The translations under genes were made by a program, and so were the position numbers. DNA of 48,571 bases. Origin: DASQEH01 sp038239485 (lineage in GTDB: Bacteria; Actinomycetota; Actinomycetes; Propionibacteriales; Nocardioidaceae). The number at the start of each line of letters is the position of its first letter. Position 1 is the stretch's first letter. Under the pieces are notes generated by a model, which worked only from the letters and a program-made list of their open reading frames with translations, made no database searches and had not been told where the DNA came from. Shown one piece after another: positions 24,528-31,911 of this stretch. Where the stretch lies: positions 1-48,571 of the forward strand of contig JBBSET010000029.1 in assembly GCA_038239485.1 (NCBI GenBank). The letters run 5' to 3'.

Positions 24528-24943
24528 CGGCGGGCGACGGTCAGGTGCCGACGGTGCTGTTCGTCTGCGTCCACAATGCCGGACGTTCGCAGATGGCCGC
24601 CGGCTACCTCAGCGAACTCGCGGGCGGCCGCGTCAAGGTCCTCTCCGCGGGGTCAGAACCCGCGGACCAGCTCAACCCGGTCGCGGTGTCTGCCATGGCC
24701 GAGGACGGCGTCGATATCCTCGGCGCGGTTCCTAAGGTCCTGAGGACTGAGGCGGTTCACGAATCCGATGTGGTGATCACCATGGGTTGCCGCGACACCT
24801 GTCCCATCTTCCCAGGGAAGCGGTACGAGGACTGGAGTCTCGACGACCCGGCCGGACAGGATATCGAAGCGGTGCGGCCGATCCGCGACTCCATCAAGGA
24901 GCGCGTCAAGCACTTGCTTGCCGAGCTGCTGCCAACGAGCTGA
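24524..24943 (+). CDS. arsC: arsenate reductase, low-MW phosphatase fold (mycothiol-linked type)
   Basis: This 139-residue protein has the LMW-phosphatase P-loop CVHNAGRS (Cys15...Arg21), SAGSEPADQLNPVAV, and MGCRDTCPIFPGKRYEDW followed by DDPAGQD. This is the signature of corynebacterial ArsC1/ArsC2, which reduce arsenate through a mycothiol-arsenate adduct resolved by mycoredoxin. The GTG at 24524 overlaps the arsR stop; no separate ribosome site is needed. No Acr3 or ArsB exporter gene lies in the window, so the arsenite formed must leave by a transporter elsewhere. Confidence 0.92.
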   Translation: MTAGDGQVPTVLFVCVHNAGRSQMAAGYLSELAGGRVKVLSAGSEPADQLNPVAVSAMAEDGVDILGAVPKVLRTEAVHESDVVITMGCRDTCPIFPGKRYEDWSLDDPAGQDIEAVRPIRDSIKERVKHLLAELLPTS

Positions 24944-25000
24944 CCACCGTCGCGCCCGCCACCGCTCGGGAAGCGGGCTGCACGGAAGGTATGCTGCCGG

Positions 25001-25011
25001 TAGACATATGC
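25001..25011 (+). promoter_or_regulatory. arsR-operator-like motif upstream of the topIB operon
   Basis: TAGACATATGC here differs at one of 11 positions from TAGACGTATGC at 24161-24171, beside the arsR start. It lies 58 bases after arsC and 106 before the topoisomerase GTG. It may be a second ArsR-type site or a promoter element, or coincidence. Confidence 0.3.
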
Positions 25012-25116
25012 GTATTCGCACCAGTCTGATCGGCTGTGCTGACTCGGGTCCAGTCGCGCGGTGTGGCTCGGGGATCGCCCCGTGAGAGCGGGACCGTTGG
25101 GGGTACTGGGCAAGGC

Positions 25117-26160
25117 GTGAGGTTGCGCACGGTTTCGCCCAATGAGGTCGGCTGGACCCGCCGACGGTCAGGGCGCGGGTTCGTCTACCTCGACAACACC
25201 GGCCGACGGCTGGAGCAGGCCGACGTCGTGCGGATCAAGGCTCTGGTGATCCCGCCTGCCTGGCAGGAGGTGTGGATCTGCCCGCGTCCGAACGGGCATC
25301 TGCAGGTTGTCGGCACCGACGCCGCGGGCCGCCGCCAGTACATCTACCACCCGGAATGGCGACGACAGCGTGACGAGGCGAAGTTCGACCGTATCCTGAC
25401 CATGGCGAAGGCGCTCCCGGCGGCACGGATGCGGATCTTCTCCGACCTCGAGAGCGAAGGGCTGTGCAAGGACCGTGTCCGAGCGCTGGCCGTCCGGCTC
25501 ATCGACGTCGGCTACTTCCGCGTCGGCAGTGACGTGTATGCCGACGAGCATGGCAGCTACGGGCTCACCACGTTGGAGCGGCGCCACGTCCGCAAGAACC
25601 GCGACGCGTTGTTGTTCGCCTTCGTCGGCAAGTCCGGCGTCGAGCACGAGATCGTGATCGACGATCCCGACATCTTCCAGATCGTCCAGCAGTTGCGACG
25701 ACGTCGCGATGGGGGAGACCGGCTGCTGGCGTTCCGCAACGGTCGCGGCTGGAGTCCCTTGCAGGCCGCGGACGTCAACGCCTACCTCCGCGACATCTTC
25801 GGCGGCGAGGTGACGGCGAAGGACTTCCGCACCTGGCACGCCACCGTCATCGCCGCCACCAGCCTGGCCGATACCGGCGTCAAGGACACCAGTCCGACCG
25901 TTCGCAAGCGCGCGGTCCGCAAGGCGGTTGTCGAGGTAGCCACCTACCTGGGCAACACCCCGACGATCGCGCGGGGGTCCTACATCGACCCTCGCGTGCT
26001 CGACCTGTACGAGGACGGCACGACCATCGCCCATGCGCTCCAGCGGGCACCCGGCGAACCGCAGCGACGTCAGGAGCACCTGGAGAGGGCGGTGCTCCGG
26101 ATGCTCTCGCGCGCCCCGACGTCGGCCCAGCGATCCTCCCGGACCGCGGTGGCCAGATGA
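25117..26160 (+). CDS. DNA topoisomerase IB
   Basis: This protein of about 347 residues is a poxvirus-like bacterial type IB topoisomerase. The N-terminal region GWTRRRSGRGFVYLDN then IPPAWQEVWICP is characteristic. The catalytic half contains KDFRTWHATVIAA with Arg238 and His241, and GSYIDPRVLDLY with the likely nucleophile Tyr289. The enzyme relaxes supercoils by a 3'-phosphotyrosyl intermediate. GTG 25117 puts the start at the usual family N-terminus; the frame is open to 25036. Its TGA overlaps the ATG of a PIG-L deacetylase, so it heads an operon of carbohydrate-type enzymes ending in Dps. Confidence 0.92.
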   Translation: MRLRTVSPNEVGWTRRRSGRGFVYLDNTGRRLEQADVVRIKALVIPPAWQEVWICPRPNGHLQVVGTDAAGRRQYIYHPEWRRQRDEAKFDRILTMAKALPAARMRIFSDLESEGLCKDRVRALAVRLIDVGYFRVGSDVYADEHGSYGLTTLERRHVRKNRDALLFAFVGKSGVEHEIVIDDPDIFQIVQQLRRRRDGGDRLLAFRNGRGWSPLQAADVNAYLRDIFGGEVTAKDFRTWHATVIAATSLADTGVKDTSPTVRKRAVRKAVVEVATYLGNTPTIARGSYIDPRVLDLYEDGTTIAHALQRAPGEPQRRQEHLERAVLRMLSRAPTSAQRSSRTAVAR

Positions 26161-26915
26161 CCCTCTCGGGTACGACCCGGATCGTCGAGGTGACGCCGCC
26201 GTCGCGTTTCGACGCCCAGTGGGCGGCCGAGCTGTCATCGATACCTGCCACGCCGCCGGCCGTGTTCCTCGGCGTGGGATCGGGCGATGTCGTTCTCGTG
26301 GTCGGGGCCCATCCCGACGACGAGACGTTCGGTGCCGGGGCCACCATCGCGTCCTTGGTGCAGGCAGGGGTTGAGGTTCACGCGCTCAGTCTCTCGTCGG
26401 GCGAGGCCGCTCTGCACCACGTCGACCGCCGGGTGGATGATCTCGCCGCCAGACGTGCGTCCGAGTACGCCGCGGCGTGCCAGGCGCTCGGCATCGGCTC
26501 CTCGACGGTTCGCGACTTCCCGGACAGCGGACTGGCCTACGCGCCGCAGGCGCTCTCCGCCGCCGTGGCCGACATCATCCAGCGGGTCCGTCCCGCTCAG
26601 GTGCTCACGGTCTGGTGGGGCGACCCGCACCCCGACCATCGAGCGACCGGCGAGGCGGCGGTCGCCGCCGCGAAGGCGGCCGGCTGCCCGGTGAGCGGCT
26701 TCGCCGTCTGGGCACCGCATTGGCTCGACCCGGCGGCGGAGCCGGCGTCGGCCCACCGATGCCAGCCGATGCTCGCCGATGAGCGTGCCCGCGCCGCCCG
26801 GAAGCGGGCGGTCGACTGCTACCGGAGCCAGACGGAGCCGTTGGCCGCCGACCTGGCCCCGATCCTTCCCGCCGCGTTCGTGGAGTGGACCACCGAGACC
26901 CTGGTGCGCGGGTGA
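26157..26915 (+). CDS. PIG-L family N-deacetylase
   Basis: This 252-residue zinc deacetylase of the PIG-L/MshB/LmbE fold has the metal motif VGAHPDDETFGAG (His52, Asp54, Asp55) and a downstream WWGDPHPDHRATG giving the third ligand region. Relatives remove N-acetyl groups from GlcNAc glycosides such as GlcNAc-inositol in mycothiol synthesis. It overlaps topIB (ATGA) and the methyltransferase (GTGA). It differs clearly from the second PIG-L protein at 32819. The neighbouring glycosyltransferase suggests it deacetylates that enzyme's product. Confidence 0.9.
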   Translation: MTLSGTTRIVEVTPPSRFDAQWAAELSSIPATPPAVFLGVGSGDVVLVVGAHPDDETFGAGATIASLVQAGVEVHALSLSSGEAALHHVDRRVDDLAARRASEYAAACQALGIGSSTVRDFPDSGLAYAPQALSAAVADIIQRVRPAQVLTVWWGDPHPDHRATGEAAVAAAKAAGCPVSGFAVWAPHWLDPAAEPASAHRCQPMLADERARAARKRAVDCYRSQTEPLAADLAPILPAAFVEWTTETLVRG

Positions 26916-27502
26916 CCACCGCCAGCCTGCCGGGGATGCAGCCGCCGGACTTCGATGCGATGTACACCGCCGACGCGGACCCCTTCGGCGTGGAGTCGTC
27001 GTGGTACGAGCGACGCAAGCTCGCGGTTCTGCTCGCCTCGCTGCCGCGCGAGCGCTACCGAACAGGCTGGGAGCCCGGCTGCGGGCTCGGCATCGCCTCG
27101 GTCGCCCTGGCGGGCCGGGTCGAGGCCCTGACGGCGAGTGACTCCTCTCGGGTCGCGGTCGACGCGGCCCGCCGGCGCTGTCGTGGGCTCTCTCACGTCC
27201 GCTGTGTCGAGTCGACCCTCCCCGACGTCCCCGTGGACGAGCCCGTCGAACTGATCGTCGTCGCCGAGTTCCTGTACTACATGCCGGACCTCGCCAGCGG
27301 CGTCGCGGCGCTCTTCTCCGGCCTGGCGCCGGCCGGCCACCTGGCCATGCTCCACTGGGCCCACCGTCCGCACGACGCCTACGGCTCCGGCCCCGAGATG
27401 CATGCCGCCGTGGGGCGAGCGGCCGTGCACCGCGGCGCCACCCGGCTGGTGGAACACCTCGACGAGCACTTCCTGCTCGACATCTACGAGAGGCAGCCGT
27501 GA
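26912..27502 (+). CDS. NodS-like SAM-dependent methyltransferase
   Basis: This 196-residue class I methyltransferase begins with DADPFGVESSWYERRKLAVLL, the entry seen in NodS-type enzymes. The SAM motif I is WEPGCGLGIAS (about residues 52-62), and IVVAEFLYYMPDL is motif II/III. NodS N-methylates the deacetylated amino sugar of Nod factor, and here the gene directly follows a deacetylase, so N-methylation of the freed amine is a reasonable inference. The start is GTG overlapping the PIG-L stop; its TGA overlaps the next GTG. Confidence 0.85.
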   Translation: MTTASLPGMQPPDFDAMYTADADPFGVESSWYERRKLAVLLASLPRERYRTGWEPGCGLGIASVALAGRVEALTASDSSRVAVDAARRRCRGLSHVRCVESTLPDVPVDEPVELIVVAEFLYYMPDLASGVAALFSGLAPAGHLAMLHWAHRPHDAYGSGPEMHAAVGRAAVHRGATRLVEHLDEHFLLDIYERQP

Positions 27503-28527
27503 CCAGGACCCTGACCGACCTGCTGGCTGCGGTCGACACCGCGAAGCTGCGGTCCTCCCCGGCGCGGATGCGGGCGACCCTGACGGGTGTCGCCGCTCAG
27601 GGAACAGCCTGCTGGACCGGACCGTTGCCTACCCTGCTCGAGACCCTGTACGAGGTCGCACGCGTGGACGTCTGCCTCGCGCGCCTGGTCGAAGGCCACG
27701 CCGACGCTCTGCGCATCATCGACCAGGCCAGTGGACACGCGCGTGCGGGTGTGTACGGCGTGTGGGCGTCGCGCTCCGCCGGAACCGGCCTCCGGGTCGA
27801 CCGCCCGGCGGTCGGCAGCGGCGGCGGCGTCAGTCGCGACAGTGTGTCGGCTTGGCGGCTTCACGGTGAGCTGCGGTTCGCTTCCGGCATCGGTCTCATC
27901 GACCGAGCCCTGGCCTCAGCGGTCGTCGACGAGGAGCATCACCTGCTCGTCGATATCGACGCCGCGGACGTCGTCGCCGACGAGACCAGCTGGAACACCT
28001 GGGCGATGGACGCCTCGCGCTCGCTCACGGTCGACGTCGACACCGTGGCCTCCGAGCAGAGCCAGGTCGGAGACGTCGACTTCTACCTGTCGCGGCCTGG
28101 CTTCGCCGTCGGCGGGCTCGCCGTCGCGGCGGTCTGGGCCGGTGGCGCGCGGCAGGTGGTCGACACCGTGGCGGCCAGCCTGCGCCGGTTCCCGACGACG
28201 CCCCACCAGCATCGTCGGCTCGGTCTGATGGAGCACAGTGCCTGGGTCGCCGAGCTGGCGGTGTCGTCGACCGGTGCTGGGCTCGACACGCTCGCGCCGG
28301 ATCTGGCTGCGGCGCTGATCGCGCGGGCGCGGACGGCTGTCGTCCTCGCATGCGACACGGTCCTCGCCGAGGCTCCGCTGATCGTGGGGCCCGGAGGCCT
28401 GAGCAGGAACCCCAGGCTGGCTCGCGTACTCGCCGATCTGGGCATCTACGTCCGGCAGCACCATCTCGACAACGAGCTCACCAGGCTCGGGGCCACGACG
28501 ATCGGCTCCGAAGGGAGCAGCGAGTGA
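27499..28527 (+). CDS. acyl-CoA dehydrogenase-like protein
   Basis: This 342-residue protein resembles the acyl-CoA dehydrogenase fold. It has an N-terminal helical part, a beta domain (WRLHGELRFASGIGLIDRALAS...) and a C-terminal helical bundle with HRRLGLMEHSAW and PLIVGPGGLSRNPRLARVLADL. The last part corresponds to the FAD/dimer region of the family. A typical catalytic glutamate is not obvious, and the N-terminal domain is short (family members are usually about 380-400 residues). It may therefore be a specialised amine or carbohydrate oxidase or N-hydroxylase rather than a fatty-acid enzyme. Both ends overlap neighbours by GTGA. Confidence 0.75.
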   Translation: MTRTLTDLLAAVDTAKLRSSPARMRATLTGVAAQGTACWTGPLPTLLETLYEVARVDVCLARLVEGHADALRIIDQASGHARAGVYGVWASRSAGTGLRVDRPAVGSGGGVSRDSVSAWRLHGELRFASGIGLIDRALASAVVDEEHHLLVDIDAADVVADETSWNTWAMDASRSLTVDVDTVASEQSQVGDVDFYLSRPGFAVGGLAVAAVWAGGARQVVDTVAASLRRFPTTPHQHRRLGLMEHSAWVAELAVSSTGAGLDTLAPDLAAALIARARTAVVLACDTVLAEAPLIVGPGGLSRNPRLARVLADLGIYVRQHHLDNELTRLGATTIGSEGSSE

Positions 28528-29372
28528 CCCACATGCACCGCGTGGTGATCAGCGTGCCGGCGCGCGACGAGGCGGCCGTCATCGACGGCTGTCTGGCGGG
28601 ACTTCGCGCCACCGTTCGGCACGCCCGGCGCCGAGGGCTCATCGACGACGCCATGGTTGTCGTGGCCGCGCATCGCTGTCGCGACGACACCGCCTCTGTG
28701 GCCGCTCGCTGGCTGCGAGACGGCGACCTGGCGGGGGAGGTCCTCGTCGACGATGAGTCTGCATCTGTGGGAATGGCCCGTGACCGGGCTGCCCGCCGCG
28801 GACTTGACCTGCTCGACGGCGACGCAGCAGACCGTCGCTGGATCCTCTCCACCGACGCCGACACCGTCGTCGGGGAGGACTGGATCGCAAGGATCCTGCA
28901 CGTGGCCGACCGCTGCTCCGCTGCCTGCGTCGTCGGCCTGGCCGCTCTGGACGAGTGGCGCGGCAGCGTCGAAGGCCTGGCGGCTTACGACGCCCTGCTG
29001 GAGTCCAAGCTGCGGGGCAGTACCGTGGGCGACGAGCACGACCACGTCTACGGGGCCAATCTCGCCGTCCGCGCCGATGCCTACCTCGCTGTCGGCGGCT
29101 TCCCACATACTCCGCATGGCGAGGACCAGCAGCTCGTCGACACGCTGGCCGCGGCCGGCTACCCGGTCGCCCGGACGAGAGACGTAAGCGTCACGACGAG
29201 CGGACGTACCCTCGGACGCGCCCAGGACGGGCTCGCCGACCTGCTGTGGCGCCTCGACGACGCCATGAGCAGCACCCGACCCGACACCACCCGACCCGAC
29301 ACCCACCCCCGCACCGGCGATCCCGGACCCTCTCCGTATGGGCTCGAGGACGCGGCTAACGTCAGGAGATGA
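28524..29372 (+). CDS. glycosyltransferase family 2
   Basis: This 282-residue GT-A type protein has an N-terminal VVISVPARDEAAVIDGCL, the nucleotide-sugar/metal motif ILSTDADTVVGEDWI, VYGANLAVRADAYLAVGGF with the acceptor-site GG, and HGEDQQLVDTL, the likely catalytic ED. No membrane span is seen, so it is a soluble transferase. The C-terminus carries a short tandem repeat encoding TRPD-TTRPD-T (about 29273-29304). The start is GTG overlapping the previous stop; its TGA touches the Dps start region. Donor and acceptor are unknown; together with the deacetylase and methyltransferase it suggests a modified amino-sugar glycoside. Confidence 0.88.
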   Translation: MTHMHRVVISVPARDEAAVIDGCLAGLRATVRHARRRGLIDDAMVVVAAHRCRDDTASVAARWLRDGDLAGEVLVDDESASVGMARDRAARRGLDLLDGDAADRRWILSTDADTVVGEDWIARILHVADRCSAACVVGLAALDEWRGSVEGLAAYDALLESKLRGSTVGDEHDHVYGANLAVRADAYLAVGGFPHTPHGEDQQLVDTLAAAGYPVARTRDVSVTTSGRTLGRAQDGLADLLWRLDDAMSSTRPDTTRPDTHPRTGDPGPSPYGLEDAANVRR

Positions 29373-29377
29373 CAACG

Positions 29378-29962
29378 ATGACATCCAACGAAGGCAAGTT
29401 CACCGTCCCAGGACTGACTCTCGAGGACGGCCACAAGGTCGCCAACGCCCTACAGGACCGCTTGCACGCGCTCAACGACCTCCAGCTGACGTTGAAGCAC
29501 GCGCACTGGAACGTCGTCGGGCGCGACTTCATCGGGGTGCACGAGATGCTCGACCCTCAGATCGATATCGTGCGTGCCGACGTCGACACCCTCGCGGAGC
29601 GGATGGCGACGATGGGGATCGCGCCGCAGGGCACGCCCGGCGCCATCGTCCGCGACCGCTCGTGGGAGGACTACTCGCTCGGGCGCGCGAGCTGTGAGGA
29701 GCACCTCGCCGCCCTCGACATCGTCTACGACGGCATCATCTCCGACCACCGCAAGGTGATGGAGATCGTCGGGGAGATCGACCCCGTCACCGAGGACATC
29801 CTGATCGGCCAGACAGCCGCGCTGGAGCAGTTCCAGTGGTTCTTGAGGGCTCATCTCGAGACCAACGACGGTGAGATCGAGACGGCGGGGGCGACGACGG
29901 AGAAGGGCGCGGCAGAGCAGGTCACGCGCGCACCTGACAGCACCTCCGGCAAGGCCAGCTGA
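29378..29962 (+). CDS. dps: Dps-family DNA-binding ferritin-like protein
   Basis: This protein of about 194 residues has the Dps ferroxidase pattern at the dimer interface: LKHAHWNVVGRDFIGVHEML then DIVRADVDTLAERM. A long four-helix body follows, with a polar, Gly/Thr-rich C-terminal tail of about 30 residues. Dps shells store iron and shield DNA under oxidative stress. An ATG at 29369 overlaps the glycosyltransferase stop, but AGGAG lies 9 bases before the ATG at 29378, which I prefer. It is the last gene of the topIB operon, and a strong hairpin follows the stop. Confidence 0.92.
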   Translation: MTSNEGKFTVPGLTLEDGHKVANALQDRLHALNDLQLTLKHAHWNVVGRDFIGVHEMLDPQIDIVRADVDTLAERMATMGIAPQGTPGAIVRDRSWEDYSLGRASCEEHLAALDIVYDGIISDHRKVMEIVGEIDPVTEDILIGQTAALEQFQWFLRAHLETNDGEIETAGATTEKGAAEQVTRAPDSTSGKAS

Positions 29963-29984
29963 GCTCGGCTCCCCCCAAGACGGT

Positions 29985-30022
29985 CCGCCCGCTCGAGTGA
30001 GGCTCTCGCTCGTGGCGGGCGG
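29985..30022. terminator. bidirectional hairpin between dps and map
   Basis: CCGCCCGC (29985-29992) pairs with GCGGGCGG (30015-30022). The inner CGAGTGAG pairs with CTCGCTCG with one G-U, giving a stem of about 17 bp with a small bulge. It fills the gap between the convergent dps and map genes (stops at 29962 and 30029). There is no T-run, as expected in high-GC genomes. Confidence 0.75.
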
Positions 30023-30028
30023 CCCCGC

Positions 30029-30877
30029 TCAGGGGAGGGTCAGGACCTCAGCACCGGTCTCGGTGACAACGAGAGTGTGCTCGAACTGAGCCGTGCGGCG
30101 GCGGTCCTTGGTCACCACGGTCCAACCGTCGTCCCAGATGTCCCAGTCGATGGTTCCCAACGTCAGCATCGGCTCGATGGTGAAGGTCATCCCCGTCTCG
30201 ATGACCGTGTCGAACCGGGGGTCGTCGTAGTGAGGGATGATCAGGCCCGAGTGGAACGACGTGTTGACCCCGTGGCCGGTGAAGTCTGTGACCACGCCGT
30301 AGCCGAACCGACGGGCGTAGGACTCGATCACGCGTCCGATGACGTTGATCTGCCGGCCCGGCTTGACGGCCCGGATGGCCCGGCGTAGCGACTCCTCGGT
30401 GCGTTCGACCAGCAGGCGGCCCTCCTCGTCGACGTCTCCGCACAGGAACGTCGCGTTGGTATCGCCGTGGACACCGCCGATGTAGGCGGTGATGTCGATG
30501 TTGCAGATATCGCCGTCCTCGAGGTGCCGCGAGTCGGGGATGCCGTGACAGATGCACTCGTTGACCGAGGTGCACAGCGACTTCGGGAAGCCCTTGTAGC
30601 CCAATGTCGAGGGGTAGGCGCCGTGGTCGCAGAGGAACTCGTGCCCCACCCGGTCGACCTCGTCGGTGGTGACCCCCGGCGCTATCACCGCGGCCGCCGC
30701 CTGCATCGCCTGGGCGGCGATCCGGCTGGCGACACGCATCTTCTCCACCACCTCGGGGGTCTGGATGTCGCTTCCGACGTGGGGTCGCGGCCCCGGCCTC
30801 CCGACATACTCGGGTCGCTCGATCGTGGATGGCACCGGCCGCAGGGGGGAGATCACCCCAGCCGTCAAGACAGTCAC
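30029..30877 (-). CDS. map: type I methionine aminopeptidase
   Basis: This 282-residue enzyme removes N-terminal Met. Metal ligands are the aspartates in NIDITAYIGGVHGDTNATF, the histidine in FTGHGVNTSFH, and glutamates in FTIEPML and QFEHTLVV. A 40-residue N-terminal extension with a PxxP-type sequence (RPEYVGRPGPRP) marks it as the actinobacterial MetAP1c type. GTG at 30877 is the start. It stands alone and converges on dps across the hairpin. Confidence 0.95.
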   Translation of the reverse strand: MTVLTAGVISPLRPVPSTIERPEYVGRPGPRPHVGSDIQTPEVVEKMRVASRIAAQAMQAAAAVIAPGVTTDEVDRVGHEFLCDHGAYPSTLGYKGFPKSLCTSVNECICHGIPDSRHLEDGDICNIDITAYIGGVHGDTNATFLCGDVDEEGRLLVERTEESLRRAIRAVKPGRQINVIGRVIESYARRFGYGVVTDFTGHGVNTSFHSGLIIPHYDDPRFDTVIETGMTFTIEPMLTLGTIDWDIWDDGWTVVTKDRRRTAQFEHTLVVTETGAEVLTLP

Positions 30878-30980
30878 ACGGTGAGTGTAGTTTCCGGCAC
30901 GAATGAGGCACGATGAGCGTGCGAGACTCGGTGAACCGGAGAATTTGGTGGACCGGAGAGTCAGTGGACAGGAGGGAAAG

Positions 30981-31157
30981 ATGGCGGAGCGGTATTACTA
31001 CTGCGTGAAGCACCAGACGGTCGAAGGTGCCAAGGGTTGCAGCGCTCGTGACCGGCTCGGCCCGTACCCCAGCCGTGAAGAGGCCGAGCGAGCCCTCGAG
31101 AAGGTAGCGGAGCGCAACGCCGCCTGGGACAACGACCCGAAGTGGAACGACGACTGA
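30981..31157 (+). CDS. small conserved actinobacterial protein
   Basis: This 58-residue soluble protein reads AERYYYCVKHQTVEG, then GCSARDRLGPYPSREEAERAL. Two cysteines (in YYCVKH and KGCSA) and the aromatic YYY make a compact fold plausible, and the PYPSREEAERAL helix recalls SPOR-like small domains. I recognise it as a type common in actinomycetes but without known role. The ATG at 30981 has AGGAGGG upstream; the frame extends to 30903 without a ribosome site. Confidence 0.8.
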   Translation: MAERYYYCVKHQTVEGAKGCSARDRLGPYPSREEAERALEKVAERNAAWDNDPKWNDD

Positions 31158-31185
31158 CGCCGCCGAACCCCTGCGGCGGACTCTG

Positions 31186-31893
31186 ATGGCGGCCCGCCGG
31201 ATCGTCTCCCTTGTGCCGTCTCTCACCGAGAGCATCGGGGTCAGCGCACCGGATCTGCTCGTGGGAGTGACCGACTGGTGTACCCATCCTGCGGGGCTTG
31301 ACGTGCCGCGCGTCGGCGGGACCAAGAACCCGCGTGTGGCCGAGGTGGTTGCTCTGCGACCCGACATCGTGCTCGCCAACAACGAAGAGAATCGCGCTGT
31401 CGACCTGGCGGCACTCGCCGCCGCCGGGCTGCGGGTGTGGGTCACCGACTACGAGTCGGTCCCCGCCGCACTCGACGGACTAGACGACCTGCTCGAGGCC
31501 GTGGGGATCGGACGCCCGGGATGGCTGAGCGACGCCGAGCGTGCCTGGGCGGCGCCGTGGTCCGGGCGCCGCTGTCGAGCGGTGATCGCAATCTGGCGTC
31601 GGCCGTGGATGGCCCTCGGGCGCGACACCTTCGCTGGTGACGTGCTGCGCCGGGTCGGGTTCGACAACGTTCTGGCCGGCAGCCCTGACCGCTACCCTCG
31701 CGTGGAGCTCGACACCCTGCCCGACCACGACGTGGCGGTGCTCCCGGACGAGCCCTATGCCTTCACGGCCGCCGACGGGCCTGAGGCATTCGCCGCCCCC
31801 GCACGGCTCGTGTCGGGGCGGCACCTCACCTGGTACGGCCCGTCGCTGGCCGAAGCGCGCGACGTGCTCGGACGCCAGCTCTGGCCGTCCTGA
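31186..31893 (+). CDS. cobalamin/helical-backbone metal receptor-like protein, no signal peptide
   Basis: This 235-residue protein has the BtuF-like fold: RIVSLVPSLTES at the N-terminus, VGVTDWCTHP, VGGTKNPRVAEVVALRPDIVLANNEEN, and a C-terminal lobe ending HLTWYGPSL. Periplasmic family members bind vitamin B12 or siderophore iron, but this one has no signal or lipobox, so it is cytosolic and its ligand is uncertain. A 6-bp hairpin CGCCGC...GCGGCG (31158-31178) sits just before the ATG. No transporter gene is adjacent. Confidence 0.85.
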   Translation: MAARRIVSLVPSLTESIGVSAPDLLVGVTDWCTHPAGLDVPRVGGTKNPRVAEVVALRPDIVLANNEENRAVDLAALAAAGLRVWVTDYESVPAALDGLDDLLEAVGIGRPGWLSDAERAWAAPWSGRRCRAVIAIWRRPWMALGRDTFAGDVLRRVGFDNVLAGSPDRYPRVELDTLPDHDVAVLPDEPYAFTAADGPEAFAAPARLVSGRHLTWYGPSLAEARDVLGRQLWPS

Positions 31894-31911
31894 CGGCCTC
31901 GGGCCTGCGGG

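Noticed and set aside
29273..29304. Tandem repeat near the glycosyltransferase end as a separate element
   Set aside because: It is an in-frame coding repeat (TRPDT units) within a flexible C-terminus.
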